A stretch of 64,000 nt of DNA from JAKZRT01 sp965247915 (lineage in GTDB: Bacteria > Pseudomonadota > Alphaproteobacteria > Rhodobacterales > Rhodobacteraceae): NCBI GenBank assembly GCA_965247915.1, contig OZ252048.1:1302001-1366000 (forward strand), read 5' to 3'. The translations under genes and the position numbers were made by a program. This document shows positions 43,919-52,508 of this stretch, piece by piece. Every line of letters begins with the position of its first letter. The stretch's first letter is position 1. Below the pieces are notes generated by a model. The model saw nothing but the letters and a program-made list of their open reading frames with translations. It searched no databases and was not told the DNA's origin.

Positions 43919-44185
43919 ATGCGCAAGTCACGGTTTAGCGAAGAGCAGATTGTTCGGATCATTCAGGAGTATGCGGCGGGTGCGAAAGTGTCCGAGTTGT
44001 GCCGTAAGCACGGTATGTCGGATGCCACCTTTTACAAATGGAAAGCCAGGTATGGCGGCCTTCAGATTTCCGATGTCAGGCGGCTGAAAGACCTGGAATC
44101 GGAGAACGGCAAGCTGAAGAAGCTGCTGGCCGAAACCATGCTTGATAATGCTGGCCTGAAAGGGCTTCTGGCAAAAAACTTCTGA
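43919..44185 (+). CDS. IS3-family transposase OrfA
   Basis: An 88-residue helix-turn-helix protein (RFSEEQIVRIIQEYAAG, then VSELCRKHGMSDATFYKWK) with a leucine-zipper region (LESENGKLKKLLAET) used for OrfA/OrfAB assembly. It ends just after a slippery A AAA AAC at 44173-44179, where a -1 shift joins it to OrfB. Confidence 0.95.
   Translation: MRKSRFSEEQIVRIIQEYAAGAKVSELCRKHGMSDATFYKWKARYGGLQISDVRRLKDLESENGKLKKLLAETMLDNAGLKGLLAKNF
44173..44179 (+). other. Programmed -1 frameshift heptamer of the IS3 element
   Basis: A AAA AAC in the OrfA frame (GCA AAA AAC) is the classical bacterial slippery heptamer. Shifting back one base here continues directly into the OrfB frame (CTT CTG AAG CCT) and bypasses the OrfA stop at 44183-44185. 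The mirror site in copy 2 is at 62257-62263 on the minus strand. Confidence 0.8.
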
Positions 44186-44211
44186 AGCCTGCAAGCCGCC
44201 GGGAAGCAGTC

Positions 44212-45078
44212 ATGGTTCTTTGCCGTGACTATCAGTTTTCAACTCGGCGGGCCTGTGGGCTGATTGGGTTTTCCAGATCGAGTAATGAATACAGAGGAAG
44301 GCCGGATCGCCATGCGAGGATACGGGAACGGCTGGTCACGCTTTCCGGCAAACACCGACGCTATGGCTATCGCATGTTGCATGCCAAGCTTGGCCAGGAG
44401 GGTTTCAAGGTGAACGTGAAAGTGGTGGAGCGACTTTACCGAGAGGAGCGCCTGACCCTGCGCCGCCGCAATCGCAAGAAAATCCCCAAGGGCGTGCGCG
44501 AAGGCGCCTGGTGCCCGATCGCCGCCAACCAGCGGTGGAGCCTGGACTTCACCATGGATGCGCTCGCCAACGGCAGGAAGTTCCGCACCGTCAATCTGAA
44601 AGACGACTGCACACGGGAATGTCCGGCGATTGATGTGGCCCTGTCGATCCCCGGCTCCCGCGTGGTGGAAATGCTGGAACGGGTGGCTCGTGAGCGGGGG
44701 TACCCGGATGTTCTGACCGTTGACAATGGGCCTGAACTACGAGGCCGCGCGCTTGATGGCTGGGCAGATGATCACGGCGTGCAGCTCTACTTCATCGACC
44801 CGGGCAAGCCGACCCAGAACGCCTACATCGAAAGTTTCAACGGCCGGTTTCGCGAAGAATGCCTGAACTTGAACTGGTTCACCTCGCTGGCCGAGGCAGA
44901 AAGGATCATCGAGGACTGGCGGATCGATTACAATCAAAACCGGCCCCACTCTTCGCTGAACTATCAAACCCCGGAAGAATTTGCCGCAAACAGGCCTTTC
45001 CATAAACCGCAATGGGCAGCGACGCTTGAGCTATCTGAAGGCTCCGCGCCACCGCCCATTGCTCACGCCGCCGAATAA
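44212..45078 (+). CDS. IS3-family transposase OrfB (DDE catalytic part)
   Basis: A 288-residue integrase core, normally made as an OrfAB fusion. DDE residues fall in RWSLDFTMDAL (about residue 103), LTVDNGPEL (about 166) and AYIESFNGRFREECLN (about 203-218). The N-terminal HTH_21-like region precedes it. Copy 2 differs at one codon (TSLAEAE here, TSLAGAE there). Confidence 0.95.
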   Translation: MVLCRDYQFSTRRACGLIGFSRSSNEYRGRPDRHARIRERLVTLSGKHRRYGYRMLHAKLGQEGFKVNVKVVERLYREERLTLRRRNRKKIPKGVREGAWCPIAANQRWSLDFTMDALANGRKFRTVNLKDDCTRECPAIDVALSIPGSRVVEMLERVARERGYPDVLTVDNGPELRGRALDGWADDHGVQLYFIDPGKPTQNAYIESFNGRFREECLNLNWFTSLAEAERIIEDWRIDYNQNRPHSSLNYQTPEEFAANRPFHKPQWAATLELSEGSAPPPIAHAAE

Positions 45079-45248
45079 TGGCAAACAAAAGAGGAACAGA
45101 GTCTACCTAAAAGTGGCCCTCAAATTGGGGGCAGGTCAGCAGAGAAATGAAACAACGCAACCCGATCAGCAGGAGCAAAAAGTAGCTTAGATTGCGCCAA
45201 ATACTGTCCAACGGTTGGGGAGTAGCTCACTATGCTGGGCCCCTTACT

Positions 45249-45323
45249 TGTATTAGTTCCGATTTGATCTGACACCGCCCCCAATCTTTTAGATTGAATT
45301 GGGGGCGGTGCATCTCTTGAAAG
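45249..45323 (+). repeat. Left-end remnant of an IS481-type element (75 bp)
   Basis: It is identical to the first 75 bases of the intact element at 45324: TGTATTAGTTCCGATTTGAT, then a strong inverted repeat (CACCGCCCCCAAT ... ATTGGGGGCGGTG) and ends CTTGAAAG. A second copy of the same element inserted at this CTTGAAAG. The outer copy reappears at 46557 for only 17 bases. Confidence 0.85.
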
Positions 45324-46556
45324 TGTATTAGTTCCGATTTGATCTGACACCGCCCCCAATCTTTTAGATTGAATTGGGGGCGGTGCATCTCTTGAAAGAG
45401 ACTGCGGTTATCCGTTTTGATGGTGGTGCAAACCAAACCACAAAACGAGGAAACCACGATGTTGAATACTACAGACAAGATCATCAAACACAAAGTCGGC
45501 TTGCTGAACCTGGCCGACGAATTGGGTAATGTGTCCAAAGCCTGTCAGGTCATGGGCATGTCGCGGGATACATTCTATCGCTATAAATCAGCCGTCGATG
45601 ATGGCGGCGTTGAAGCTCTTTTTGAACGCACCCGGCGCAAGCCCAATCTGGCCAACCGGGTGGACGAGGCGACCGAACAGGCGGTCATAAAATCGGCCAC
45701 GGACTTCCCGGCCTACGGTCAGGCCCGCACCTCCAATGAGCTGCGCAAGCTGGGGGTCTTCGTCTCGCCCTCCGGCGTGCGATCCATCTGGTTGCGGCAT
45801 GATCTGGCGAACTTCAAAACCCGCCTGAAGGCGCTGGAAGCCAAGGTGGCAGAGGAAGGTGGCATTCTTACCGAAGCTCAGGTTCAGGCCCTTGAGAAGA
45901 AGAAGCTGGACGATGAAGCCTGTGGCGAGATTGAGACCGCGCACCCTGGCTATCTGGGCTCTCAGGACACGTTCTATGTTGGCACTCTCAAGGGTGTCGG
46001 GCGGGTCTATCAGCAGACCTATGTGGACACCTATTGCAAGGTGGCACATGCCAAGCTCTACACCACCAAAACGCCGATAACTGCGGCTGATCTGCTCAAC
46101 GATCGGGTGCTGCCTTTCCATGAGGAACACGACCTTCCGGTGCTGCGCATTCTGACCGACCGCGGAACCGAATACTGCGGCCGGGTCGACAAACACGACT
46201 ACCAGCTCTTCCTGGCAATCAACGACATTGACCACACCAAGACCAAGGTTAAATCGCCCCAAACCAACGGGATTTGCGAACGCTTCCACAAAACAATCCT
46301 GCAGGAGTTTTATCAGATCACATTCCGCAAGAAGCTCTACGAAACTGTCGAAGCCTTGCAGGCCGATCTGGATCAATGGATCGACTTCTACAACACCGAA
46401 CGAACTCATCAGGGCAAAATGTGTTGCGGTCGCACCCCAATTGAGACCATGATCGAGGGCAAGAAGATTTGGAAGGAAAAGTTCGTGAACTGAATGTGAC
46501 CTGACAAATGCCGCCTGAAAAACGCGTAACTGTCAGATCAAGTCTGAACCACTACA
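45324..46556 (+). mobile_element. IS481-family element inserted into its own remnant (1233 bp)
   Basis: Left end TGTATTAGTTCCGATTTGAT, right end (other strand) TGTAGTGGTTCAGACTTGAT, both continuing into CTGACA. An 8-bp direct repeat CTTGAAAG flanks it (45316-45323 and 46557-46564), a convincing target duplication. A subterminal hairpin (CACCGCCCCCAAT with ATTGGGGGCGGTG) just inside the left end could block transcription entering from outside. Confidence 0.88.
45459..46493 (+). CDS. IS481-family transposase
   Basis: A 344-residue DDE transposase starting at ATG 45459 after a GAGGAAA site. It has an N-terminal helix-turn-helix (GNVSKACQVMGMSRDTFYRY, about residue 26-45) and an rve-type core with QDTFYVGTLKGVGRVYQQTY, LRILTDRGTEYCG and KSPQTNGICERFHKTILQEFY, giving the D, D and E positions. 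It seems complete and may be active. Confidence 0.92.
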   Translation: MLNTTDKIIKHKVGLLNLADELGNVSKACQVMGMSRDTFYRYKSAVDDGGVEALFERTRRKPNLANRVDEATEQAVIKSATDFPAYGQARTSNELRKLGVFVSPSGVRSIWLRHDLANFKTRLKALEAKVAEEGGILTEAQVQALEKKKLDDEACGEIETAHPGYLGSQDTFYVGTLKGVGRVYQQTYVDTYCKVAHAKLYTTKTPITAADLLNDRVLPFHEEHDLPVLRILTDRGTEYCGRVDKHDYQLFLAINDIDHTKTKVKSPQTNGICERFHKTILQEFYQITFRKKLYETVEALQADLDQWIDFYNTERTHQGKMCCGRTPIETMIEGKKIWKEKFVN

Positions 46557-46573
46557 CTTGAAAGAGACTGCGG

Positions 46574-47719
46574 AATGTGACTCGACCGAACTGTCTGAAG
46601 TCGAAGTTGAGGTGACCGATAACGCAACCGACATCGCGACCAACGTCACCGACATCGCGACCAACGTCACCGACATCGCGACCAACGTCACCGACATCGC
46701 GACCAACGTCACCGACATCGCGACCAACGTCACCGACATCGCGACCAACGTCACCGACATCGCGACCAACGTCACCGACATCGCGACCAACGTCACCGAC
46801 ATCGCGACCAACGTCACATCGCGACCAACGTCACCGACATCGCGACCAACGTCACCGACATCGCGACCAACGTCACCGACATCGCGACCAACGTCACCGA
46901 CATCGCGACCAACGTCACCGACATCGCGACCAACGTCACCGACATCGCGACCAACGTCACCGACATCGCGACCAACGTCACCGACATCGCGACCAACGTC
47001 ACCGACATCGCGACCAACGTCACCGACATCGCGACCAACGTCACCGACATCGCGACCAACGTCACCGACATCGCGACCAACGTCACCGACATCGCGACCA
47101 ACGTCACCGACATCGCGACCAACGTCACCGACATCGCGACCAACGTCACCGACATCGCGACCAACGTCACCGACATCGCGACCAACGTCACCGACATCGC
47201 GACCAACGTCACCGACATCGCGACCAACGTCACCGACATCGCGACCAACCGTCTACCGACATCGCGACCAACGTCACCGACATCGCGACCAACGACATCG
47301 CGACCAACGTCACCGACATCGCGACCAACACTACCGACATCGCGACCAACGTCACCGACATCGCGACCAACGTCACCGACATCGCGACCAACACTACCGA
47401 CATCGCGACCAACGTCACCGACATCGCGATCAACACCGCGGACATCGCGATCAACACCGCGGACATCGCGACCAACGCCGCGGGCATTGCGACCAACACC
47501 TCGGGTATCGCGATCAGCAATGCGATGGTCGTTTTTCTACCTGATCCCGGCGAAAATTTCCGCATTAATTTCGGCGCGGGATTTTTTGAAGGAAGTACTG
47601 CGTTCGGAATAACCTGAGCAGGGCGCCTTGGCCCCAATACTGCAGTGTATCTGGGAGTCGGGGCTGACAACAGCTCAGGAAACGTCGGAGGCAAAGCCGG
47701 TATTTCGTTTCAGTGGTAA
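46574..47719 (+). pseudogene. Trimeric autotransporter adhesin (YadA-like), stalk and anchor remnant
   Basis: No N-terminus or signal peptide: the left side abuts IS481 remnant sequence (46557-46573). The stalk is a run of TDIATNV heptads, a form typical of trimeric coiled-coil autotransporter stalks, spread over three frames: 46627-46815, 46816-47249 after a 4-bp deletion, and 47255-47719 after a 2-bp gain. The last part reads IAISNAMVVFLPDPGENFRI, then INFGAGFFEGSTAFGIT-stop-AGRLGPNTAVYLGVGA, ending GGKAGISFQW, which fits the YadA membrane-anchor beta-barrel with its terminal aromatic residue. An in-frame TGA at 47615-47617 interrupts the barrel. Clearly non-functional as it stands. Confidence 0.82.
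46627..47521 (+). repeat. About 43 tandem 21-bp repeats coding TDIATNV
   Basis: Unit ACCGACATCGCGACCAACGTC. Nine perfect units (46627-46815), one 17-bp unit, nineteen more perfect units (46833-47231), one unit with extra bases, then about thirteen units that become increasingly degenerate toward 47521. Perfect identity of the central units and decay at the 3' end suggest recent expansion by slippage or unequal exchange of an older coiled-coil stalk. Confidence 0.95.
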
Positions 47720-47741
47720 TAATGCTCGAGAGAAGCCGTGA

Positions 47742-48356
47742 ATGAATCCCTATTTTTCACTGTTTTTTTTGGCAACTTGGGTCTGCTGCCAAGCAAATGC
47801 CGCTGAAGAACAAAAAATTCCAAATTCGGGCGGTGGTGGTTTCCACTGCCCGATACCGGTGAATAGTGATGGCACGATCAGTGTTGATCGAATGGTTCGT
47901 GCGCTATCTGCTTGCGAAATGGGCAATCCTAAATTCGCGAGCGCGAATTTGCTCCGGCCCGAAATTATTGACTTTGGTATCTATGAATTCAGATACCAGG
48001 CCGCGGGCGACGATGATCCAAGTCTTGGTAACGAGATAGTCGGCTTTGACCACGTTTCTTGGGAGACTGACCTGAAACTTGAAATTGGGCTGCTTTTTGG
48101 TTTCAGAGTTAACTTGACGGGAGTCCCGGATAACACAACTGAAGAAATTGATATTCACTACATTTACCCTGCTCGCGGCCAGAATGGTCTGCCCGCAATC
48201 GTCGAAAATGTTATCTCAAAAGAAATACGAAACAATAATAATGAATTTGTATCATATTATTTGGAAACTACGCAGGAAATGGTCGCAGGTGAGTGGATAT
48301 TCGAAGTCCGTTATCAAGGTCAGGTCATTGCAATAAAACGGTTCAATTTGCATTAG
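47742..48356 (+). CDS. Secreted DUF3859-like protein
   Basis: A 204-residue protein with a signal peptide (cleavage after QANA, about residue 21) and a beta-rich mature part. Segments GFDHVSWETDLKLEIGLLFGF and the closing EMVAGEWIFEVRYQGQVIA resemble the DUF3859 pattern; function unknown. Composition is AT-richer than the surrounding core genes, and it sits just after the adhesin wreck, suggesting both arrived together. Its stop overlaps the stop of the converging potA-type gene. Confidence 0.65.
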   Translation: MNPYFSLFFLATWVCCQANAAEEQKIPNSGGGGFHCPIPVNSDGTISVDRMVRALSACEMGNPKFASANLLRPEIIDFGIYEFRYQAAGDDDPSLGNEIVGFDHVSWETDLKLEIGLLFGFRVNLTGVPDNTTEEIDIHYIYPARGQNGLPAIVENVISKEIRNNNNEFVSYYLETTQEMVAGEWIFEVRYQGQVIAIKRFNLH

Positions 48357-49438
48357 AGCGCCGAACGAGGGACCACGATTGCCTGCGAGAAATCGATGTC
48401 GAGCGAGACCTCTTCGCCCGGATCATGCTGCCATAAGGCCGCCGCATTGCCACGGTGGACCAGCGCCTGAACAGTGCGGCCATCATCAAGCGTTGCCTCA
48501 ACAATCGAATTTTCACCCTGGAAGGCCACGTCGCCGAGCACCGCTTTGTAACCGCCTTCGCCTTGCGTGGTCCGAAGCCGCACCGAGATGTGTTCGGGCC
48601 GGATCGCCAGAACCATGTCGCCTGACCCGGAAAGCGGTGTGGGAAGCGTGACCTGTCCCAGCGTCGCGACCACAATGTCAGTGGATCCTGCTGCCCCTTC
48701 GCGCACGTCAAAAAGGTTCACCCGACCGATAAAATCGGCGACGAAGGTGTCCACGGGTTTCTGGTAAAGCTCGACCGGGCTCGCCAGTTGCCGCAACTTG
48801 CCGGCATCGAGCACCGCGACCCGGTCGGCCATGGCCAGTGCTTCGGACTGGTCGTGGGTGACTATGATAAAACTGACCCCGACGGTTTGCTGCAACTTCA
48901 CCAGTTCCAGCCGCATCGCGTCCCTGAGCTTGGCGTCGAGCGCCGACAGCGGTTCGTCAAGCAACAGCACGCGCGGGCGTTTGACCAAGGCGCGCGCTAG
49001 CGCAACGCGCTGGCGCTGGCCGCCCGAAAGCTGATCGGGCATGCGTTTGGCAAAATCGGACAGGTGGACCTGGTCCAAGGCTTCGGCCACTTTGGTTGCG
49101 ATTTCGGCCGCGGGCAGCCGGTCCATTTTCAGGCCATAGGCGACGTTCCCCTCGACGGTCATATGCGGGAATACGGCGTAGGACTGGAACACCATGTTAA
49201 CGGGGCGCTTGTTGGGGTGAACGTCGGTGACATCTTCGCCATCGATCAGCACCACGCCCTCGGACGGGGCCTCAAAGCCCGCGATGATGCGCAAAAGCGT
49301 GGACTTGCCGCAACCCGACGGGCCGAGCAGAGCAAAGATTTCGCCCGAATGGATGTCAATCGTTATGTCCTCAAGTGCTGTGAAGGTACCGAAGCGCTTG
49401 GTTATGTTGCGGATCGAGATGATGGGGGTATCGGACAT
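48353..49438 (-). CDS. potA: Polyamine ABC transporter ATP-binding protein (PotA/PotG type)
   Basis: A 361-residue ATPase of the polyamine importer group. Walker A GPSGCGKST (about residue 39-47), Q loop VFQSYAVFPHMTV, signature LSGGQRQR (about 138), Walker B LLLDEPLSALDAKLRD (about 158-173) and THDQSEA are present, followed by a TOBE regulatory domain. Last gene of a four-gene operon read on the minus strand (potD-potB-potC-potA); it shares one base with the potC stop. Spermidine or putrescine is the likely cargo. Confidence 0.92.
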   Translation of the reverse strand: MSDTPIISIRNITKRFGTFTALEDITIDIHSGEIFALLGPSGCGKSTLLRIIAGFEAPSEGVVLIDGEDVTDVHPNKRPVNMVFQSYAVFPHMTVEGNVAYGLKMDRLPAAEIATKVAEALDQVHLSDFAKRMPDQLSGGQRQRVALARALVKRPRVLLLDEPLSALDAKLRDAMRLELVKLQQTVGVSFIIVTHDQSEALAMADRVAVLDAGKLRQLASPVELYQKPVDTFVADFIGRVNLFDVREGAAGSTDIVVATLGQVTLPTPLSGSGDMVLAIRPEHISVRLRTTQGEGGYKAVLGDVAFQGENSIVEATLDDGRTVQALVHRGNAAALWQHDPGEEVSLDIDFSQAIVVPRSAL

Positions 49439-50283
49439 CAGTCGTCGTCTCCGAAAGACTGGAACCGCATGGCAAGAGCTGTGAGCAGGAGGGTGATCAG
49501 GATCAGCACGGTCGAAGCGGCGTTGATCTCGGGTGTGACCGAAAACCGGACCATCGAATAGACCTTGACCGGGAAGGTGATGGTGTCCGGCCCCGAGGTG
49601 AAGAAGGTGATGACGAAGTCATCAAGCGACAGGGTGAAGGCCAGAAGGCTACCGGCGATCAGCCCCGGTTTCATATGCGGCAGCAGGATGTCGCGGAACA
49701 CCTGAAATTCGGAGGCGCCAAGGTCTTTGGCGGCCTCTTCCATTTCGCGGTTGAAACTGGCCAGCCGGGTGCGGATCACCATGGCCGCGAAGGGGAACGA
49801 GAATGTGATATGGGCGACGATGATGTTGGAAAGGTTAAAAGGCCAGGGCGTGCCGGGGGGCGCGTACCAACCCATGGACGAGAAAAAAACCGCGATGCTG
49901 ACGCCCATGCAAATTTCGGGGATGACGATCGGAAGGGCGACGAGGCCCTCGTAGACCGGCTTGAGCGGGAAGCGGAAGCGCCAGAGGGTCACAGCCGTAA
50001 TCGCGCCCAGAACGACTGCGAAGAGCGTTGAGATGACGGCGATGGTCAGCGAATTTGTGAACGCCTCGATCAACGAGTCGTTGCCTGCGGCCTTGGCATA
50101 ATATTTCGTGGTGAAGCCGCGCCAGATGACGTTGCCGCCGCGCCGTGAGTTGTTGAAGGAAAAGATCACCAGAACGACGATTGGCGCGTAAAGGAAAATT
50201 GTGGAGAGAAGGAAAAACACCTGCAATTTTCGCTTGCGGGCGTATTCAAACGGGCCGGGGCGGTCTTTGCGGGGATTAGCCAT
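49438..50283 (-). CDS. potC: Polyamine ABC transporter permease (PotC/PotI type)
   Basis: A 281-residue inner-membrane permease with six helices. The cytoplasmic EAA loop is visible as MEEAAKDLGASEFQVFRDILLPHMKP (about residues 183-208), the contact site for the ATPase. The FTLSLDDFVITFFTSGP segment (about 219-235) is characteristic of PotC-type permeases. It overlaps potB by 8 bases. Confidence 0.93.
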   Translation of the reverse strand: MANPRKDRPGPFEYARKRKLQVFFLLSTIFLYAPIVVLVIFSFNNSRRGGNVIWRGFTTKYYAKAAGNDSLIEAFTNSLTIAVISTLFAVVLGAITAVTLWRFRFPLKPVYEGLVALPIVIPEICMGVSIAVFFSSMGWYAPPGTPWPFNLSNIIVAHITFSFPFAAMVIRTRLASFNREMEEAAKDLGASEFQVFRDILLPHMKPGLIAGSLLAFTLSLDDFVITFFTSGPDTITFPVKVYSMVRFSVTPEINAASTVLILITLLLTALAMRFQSFGDDD

Positions 50284-51196
50284 GGTTCCCCCGGTTCCGG
50301 CGCATTGACGCGAATGATTGCACCGCCAGAATGAGGAAGGTGAGGTACAAAAGGAAAAGCGACATCGCCGAGCCGAACGGCCAGTCGTTGGCGCCCTTGA
50401 ACTGCCGTTCGATCACGTTGGCGATCATATCGACCTGACCGCGCCCCAACAGGTTCGGGGTCAGAAATGATCCTAGCATCGGGATGAAGGTGATGATGGC
50501 GGCGGTCGTCACCCCGACCATCGTGAGCGGCAAAAGAACCGACTGGAACGTGCGCCACTGGCCCGCGCCCAGATCAAGGCTGGCCTCGAGATAGGATTTG
50601 TCGAGCCGCTCGAGAGCCGAATAAATCGGTAATACTGTAAAGGGCAGGTGCACGTAGACCAGCCCGATGATCACGCCGCTGGCGCGGCCCAGAATGACGA
50701 TGGGCTCAAAGTCTTCGCCGATCAGATTGTAGGTGCCCAGACCGATCAGATTTAGAAAGCCGTCGCCTAGCGTCCAGAACCATTCCAGGAGCTGGTTCAG
50801 CCGGCCCCGCGTGCCCAGAATGTTCAAAAGCGCGTAGGTGCGGATCAGCAGGTTGGTCCAGAACGGCAGGATGATGATGAGCAAAAGCCAGGGCTTCCAG
50901 CGCGCGCGCGACGTGGCGATGACCAGGGCCACTGGATAGCCGATCATCAGGCACACCGCAGTCGAAAAACCGGCCAGCCACAACGACCGCCAGAACAGCG
51001 TGAGAATTTCCGGCTCGAGCAAGCGGGCGTAGTTCTTCAGCGTCCAGGTGGTCTTGACCTCGGTCAGCGAGATTGTTTCGCCAAAACTGTAAAGCCAGAT
51101 GATGCCCAAGGGCGCGATGAAAAACAGCAACAGCCACCCGGCGCTGGGGCCGAAAAAGGCAAGAAACGCGCGGATATTGCTGCGATAGTCTTCCAT
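50276..51196 (-). CDS. potB: Polyamine ABC transporter permease (PotB/PotH type)
   Basis: A 306-residue permease with six helices and an EAA loop YLEASLDLGAGQWRTFQSVLLPL (about residue 212-234). The long periplasmic region and LIRTYALLNILGTRG segment are characteristic of PotB/PotH proteins. It pairs with the PotC-type protein as the transmembrane heterodimer. It starts 45 bases downstream of potD. Confidence 0.92.
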   Translation of the reverse strand: MEDYRSNIRAFLAFFGPSAGWLLLFFIAPLGIIWLYSFGETISLTEVKTTWTLKNYARLLEPEILTLFWRSLWLAGFSTAVCLMIGYPVALVIATSRARWKPWLLLIIILPFWTNLLIRTYALLNILGTRGRLNQLLEWFWTLGDGFLNLIGLGTYNLIGEDFEPIVILGRASGVIIGLVYVHLPFTVLPIYSALERLDKSYLEASLDLGAGQWRTFQSVLLPLTMVGVTTAAIITFIPMLGSFLTPNLLGRGQVDMIANVIERQFKGANDWPFGSAMSLFLLYLTFLILAVQSFASMRRNRGNHG

Positions 51197-51241
51197 CGTT
51201 TGGGGGGTGGGCCGGCGGCGCCTGCCGCCGGCCCTGTTGTC

Positions 51242-52312
51242 TTAGCCCGCTGCCCGGATGCGGGTCCAGGCAACGTCGATCTTGCCCAGCACTTCCTGCC
51301 CGGGGAACACCGATACTTCGGATTTGGCAATCGCATCGGCCGGCGGGAAGATCGCCGGATTTTCGTTGTAATCGGCGCTCAAGAGCTTGCGCGCCGCATC
51401 GTTTGGCGTCGCGTAATAGATATAATCCGCAATCAACGCTCCGGCTTCAGCGTCGAGGATATAGTTAATCAGCTCGTGCGCGCCTTCGGGGTTCGGGGCA
51501 CCGACAGGAATGCACAGCCCGTCTTCCCATAGCAGGGCGCCCTCTTTCGGCACCACATAGCCGATGTCGTCATCCTCATCCATCGCTTGCAGGATGTCGC
51601 CGTTCCATTCCATCGCCAGGTCAACCTCGCCCGCCAACAGAAGGTCCTGACCGTTGTCAGGCGCAAAGGCGGTGATGCGCGATTTCTGCGCGATAATAAT
51701 CTCGGTGGCGGCGGCGATGTTGTCGTCGGACCAGTTATTGATCGACTGACCCATGTGTTTGAAGGCCATCTGCAAAACGGTGGTCGCGTCGCCGAGCAGG
51801 GCGATTTTGTTGGCATATTCGTCGGACGAATAGAGGTGCGACCAGCTGTCGGGCACACCATTTGTCGCCGAAATGCGATAGCCGATGCCGACCGTGCCCC
51901 ACATGTAGGGGATCGAGAACCGGCGGCCCGGATCGTGCGCCGGGTCGGCGAAGGCCGGATCGAGGTTCGACATGTTCGGGATGCGGCTGTGATCTAGTTC
52001 CTCCAGCATGCCAGCCACGATGAACCGCTCGACAAAGTCGTTGGTCGGCACGATCAGGTCAAAGCCCGGGTTGCCGTTGCGGAATTTGGCAAAAAGCTCT
52101 TCGTTGTCGGCAAAAAGGTCGTACTGAACCTCGATGCCGGTGGCTGCTGTGAAATCGTCGAGCGTGGTCTCACCGATGTAGGTGTCCCAGTTGTAGAAAT
52201 TCACCTTGCCCGACTGCGCCAGCACCGATTTTGGCAGGCTAAAGCTGAGGCCCACAGCCCCTGCACCTTTCATCATGGTGCGGCGGATGAGGGAAAAGTT
52301 GCGTCTCTTCAT
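51242..52312 (-). CDS. potD: Polyamine-binding periplasmic protein (PotD/PotF type)
   Basis: A 356-residue solute-binding protein. The mature start VNFYNWDTYIGETTLDDF is the standard opening of PotD/PotF proteins. The signal region contains IRRTMMKGAGAVGLSFSLP, a twin-arginine-like signal, so it might use the Tat system rather than Sec (inference). First gene of the operon, with a 196-base divergent region to the GntR regulator gene. Confidence 0.9.
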   Translation of the reverse strand: MKRRNFSLIRRTMMKGAGAVGLSFSLPKSVLAQSGKVNFYNWDTYIGETTLDDFTAATGIEVQYDLFADNEELFAKFRNGNPGFDLIVPTNDFVERFIVAGMLEELDHSRIPNMSNLDPAFADPAHDPGRRFSIPYMWGTVGIGYRISATNGVPDSWSHLYSSDEYANKIALLGDATTVLQMAFKHMGQSINNWSDDNIAAATEIIIAQKSRITAFAPDNGQDLLLAGEVDLAMEWNGDILQAMDEDDDIGYVVPKEGALLWEDGLCIPVGAPNPEGAHELINYILDAEAGALIADYIYYATPNDAARKLLSADYNENPAIFPPADAIAKSEVSVFPGQEVLGKIDVAWTRIRAAG

Positions 52313-52357
52313 CGTTGTCTCCCTGATTTGTCATTGTGGTTTACGAGACCACTTCGC

Positions 52358-52369
52358 GTGTTATAACAC
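52358..52369. promoter_or_regulatory. Perfect palindrome in the pot/GntR divergent region
   Basis: GTGTTATAACAC is a perfect 12-bp palindrome about 46 bases upstream of the potD-type start and 140 bases before the GntR gene. FCD-type GntR regulators bind short palindromes, so it is a candidate operator controlling the importer, the regulator or both. Confidence 0.5.
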
Positions 52370-52508
52370 CCAATAAGTTCCCGCATTATCGTCGCTGAGG
52401 CAATAGGGAATTTCCGGCCATTTCAATTTGGATCGAACTATCCGGGTCGGGCAACGGAAATACCGCGCGGCCCCGTGTCGTCGGAGCAAGAGAAAAACGG
52501 GGAAAGTC

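Larger units (their letters stand above)
43840..45138 (+). mobile_element. IS3-family (IS407 group) element, copy 1
   Basis: A 1299-bp element. Left end TGACCTGCTCCCCGAAAACT, right end (other strand) TGACCTGCCCCCAATTTGAG, inverted repeats imperfect beyond the first eight bases. It encodes OrfA and OrfB with a -1 frameshift site. A nearly identical inverted copy is at 61298-62596. No 4-bp target duplication is seen (GATG left, GCAG right). Confidence 0.93.

Noticed and set aside
43840..45138. OrfA stop in the IS3 element as a pseudogene lesion
   Set aside because: The A AAA AAC heptamer at the OrfA end and the -1 frame of OrfB fit programmed frameshifting, normal for IS3 elements.
46533..47248. 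Long minus-strand ORFs encoding repeated TLVAMSV units over the adhesin repeats
   Set aside because: They are the antisense reading of the 21-bp tandem repeat; any frame of an in-phase repeat stays open. The plus strand ends in a recognisable membrane anchor, so it is the coding one.
46627..47521. The 21-bp tandem array as a CRISPR array
   Set aside because: The units are contiguous with no unique spacers, the length is 21 bp, and the array encodes a heptad coiled coil. No cas genes are present.
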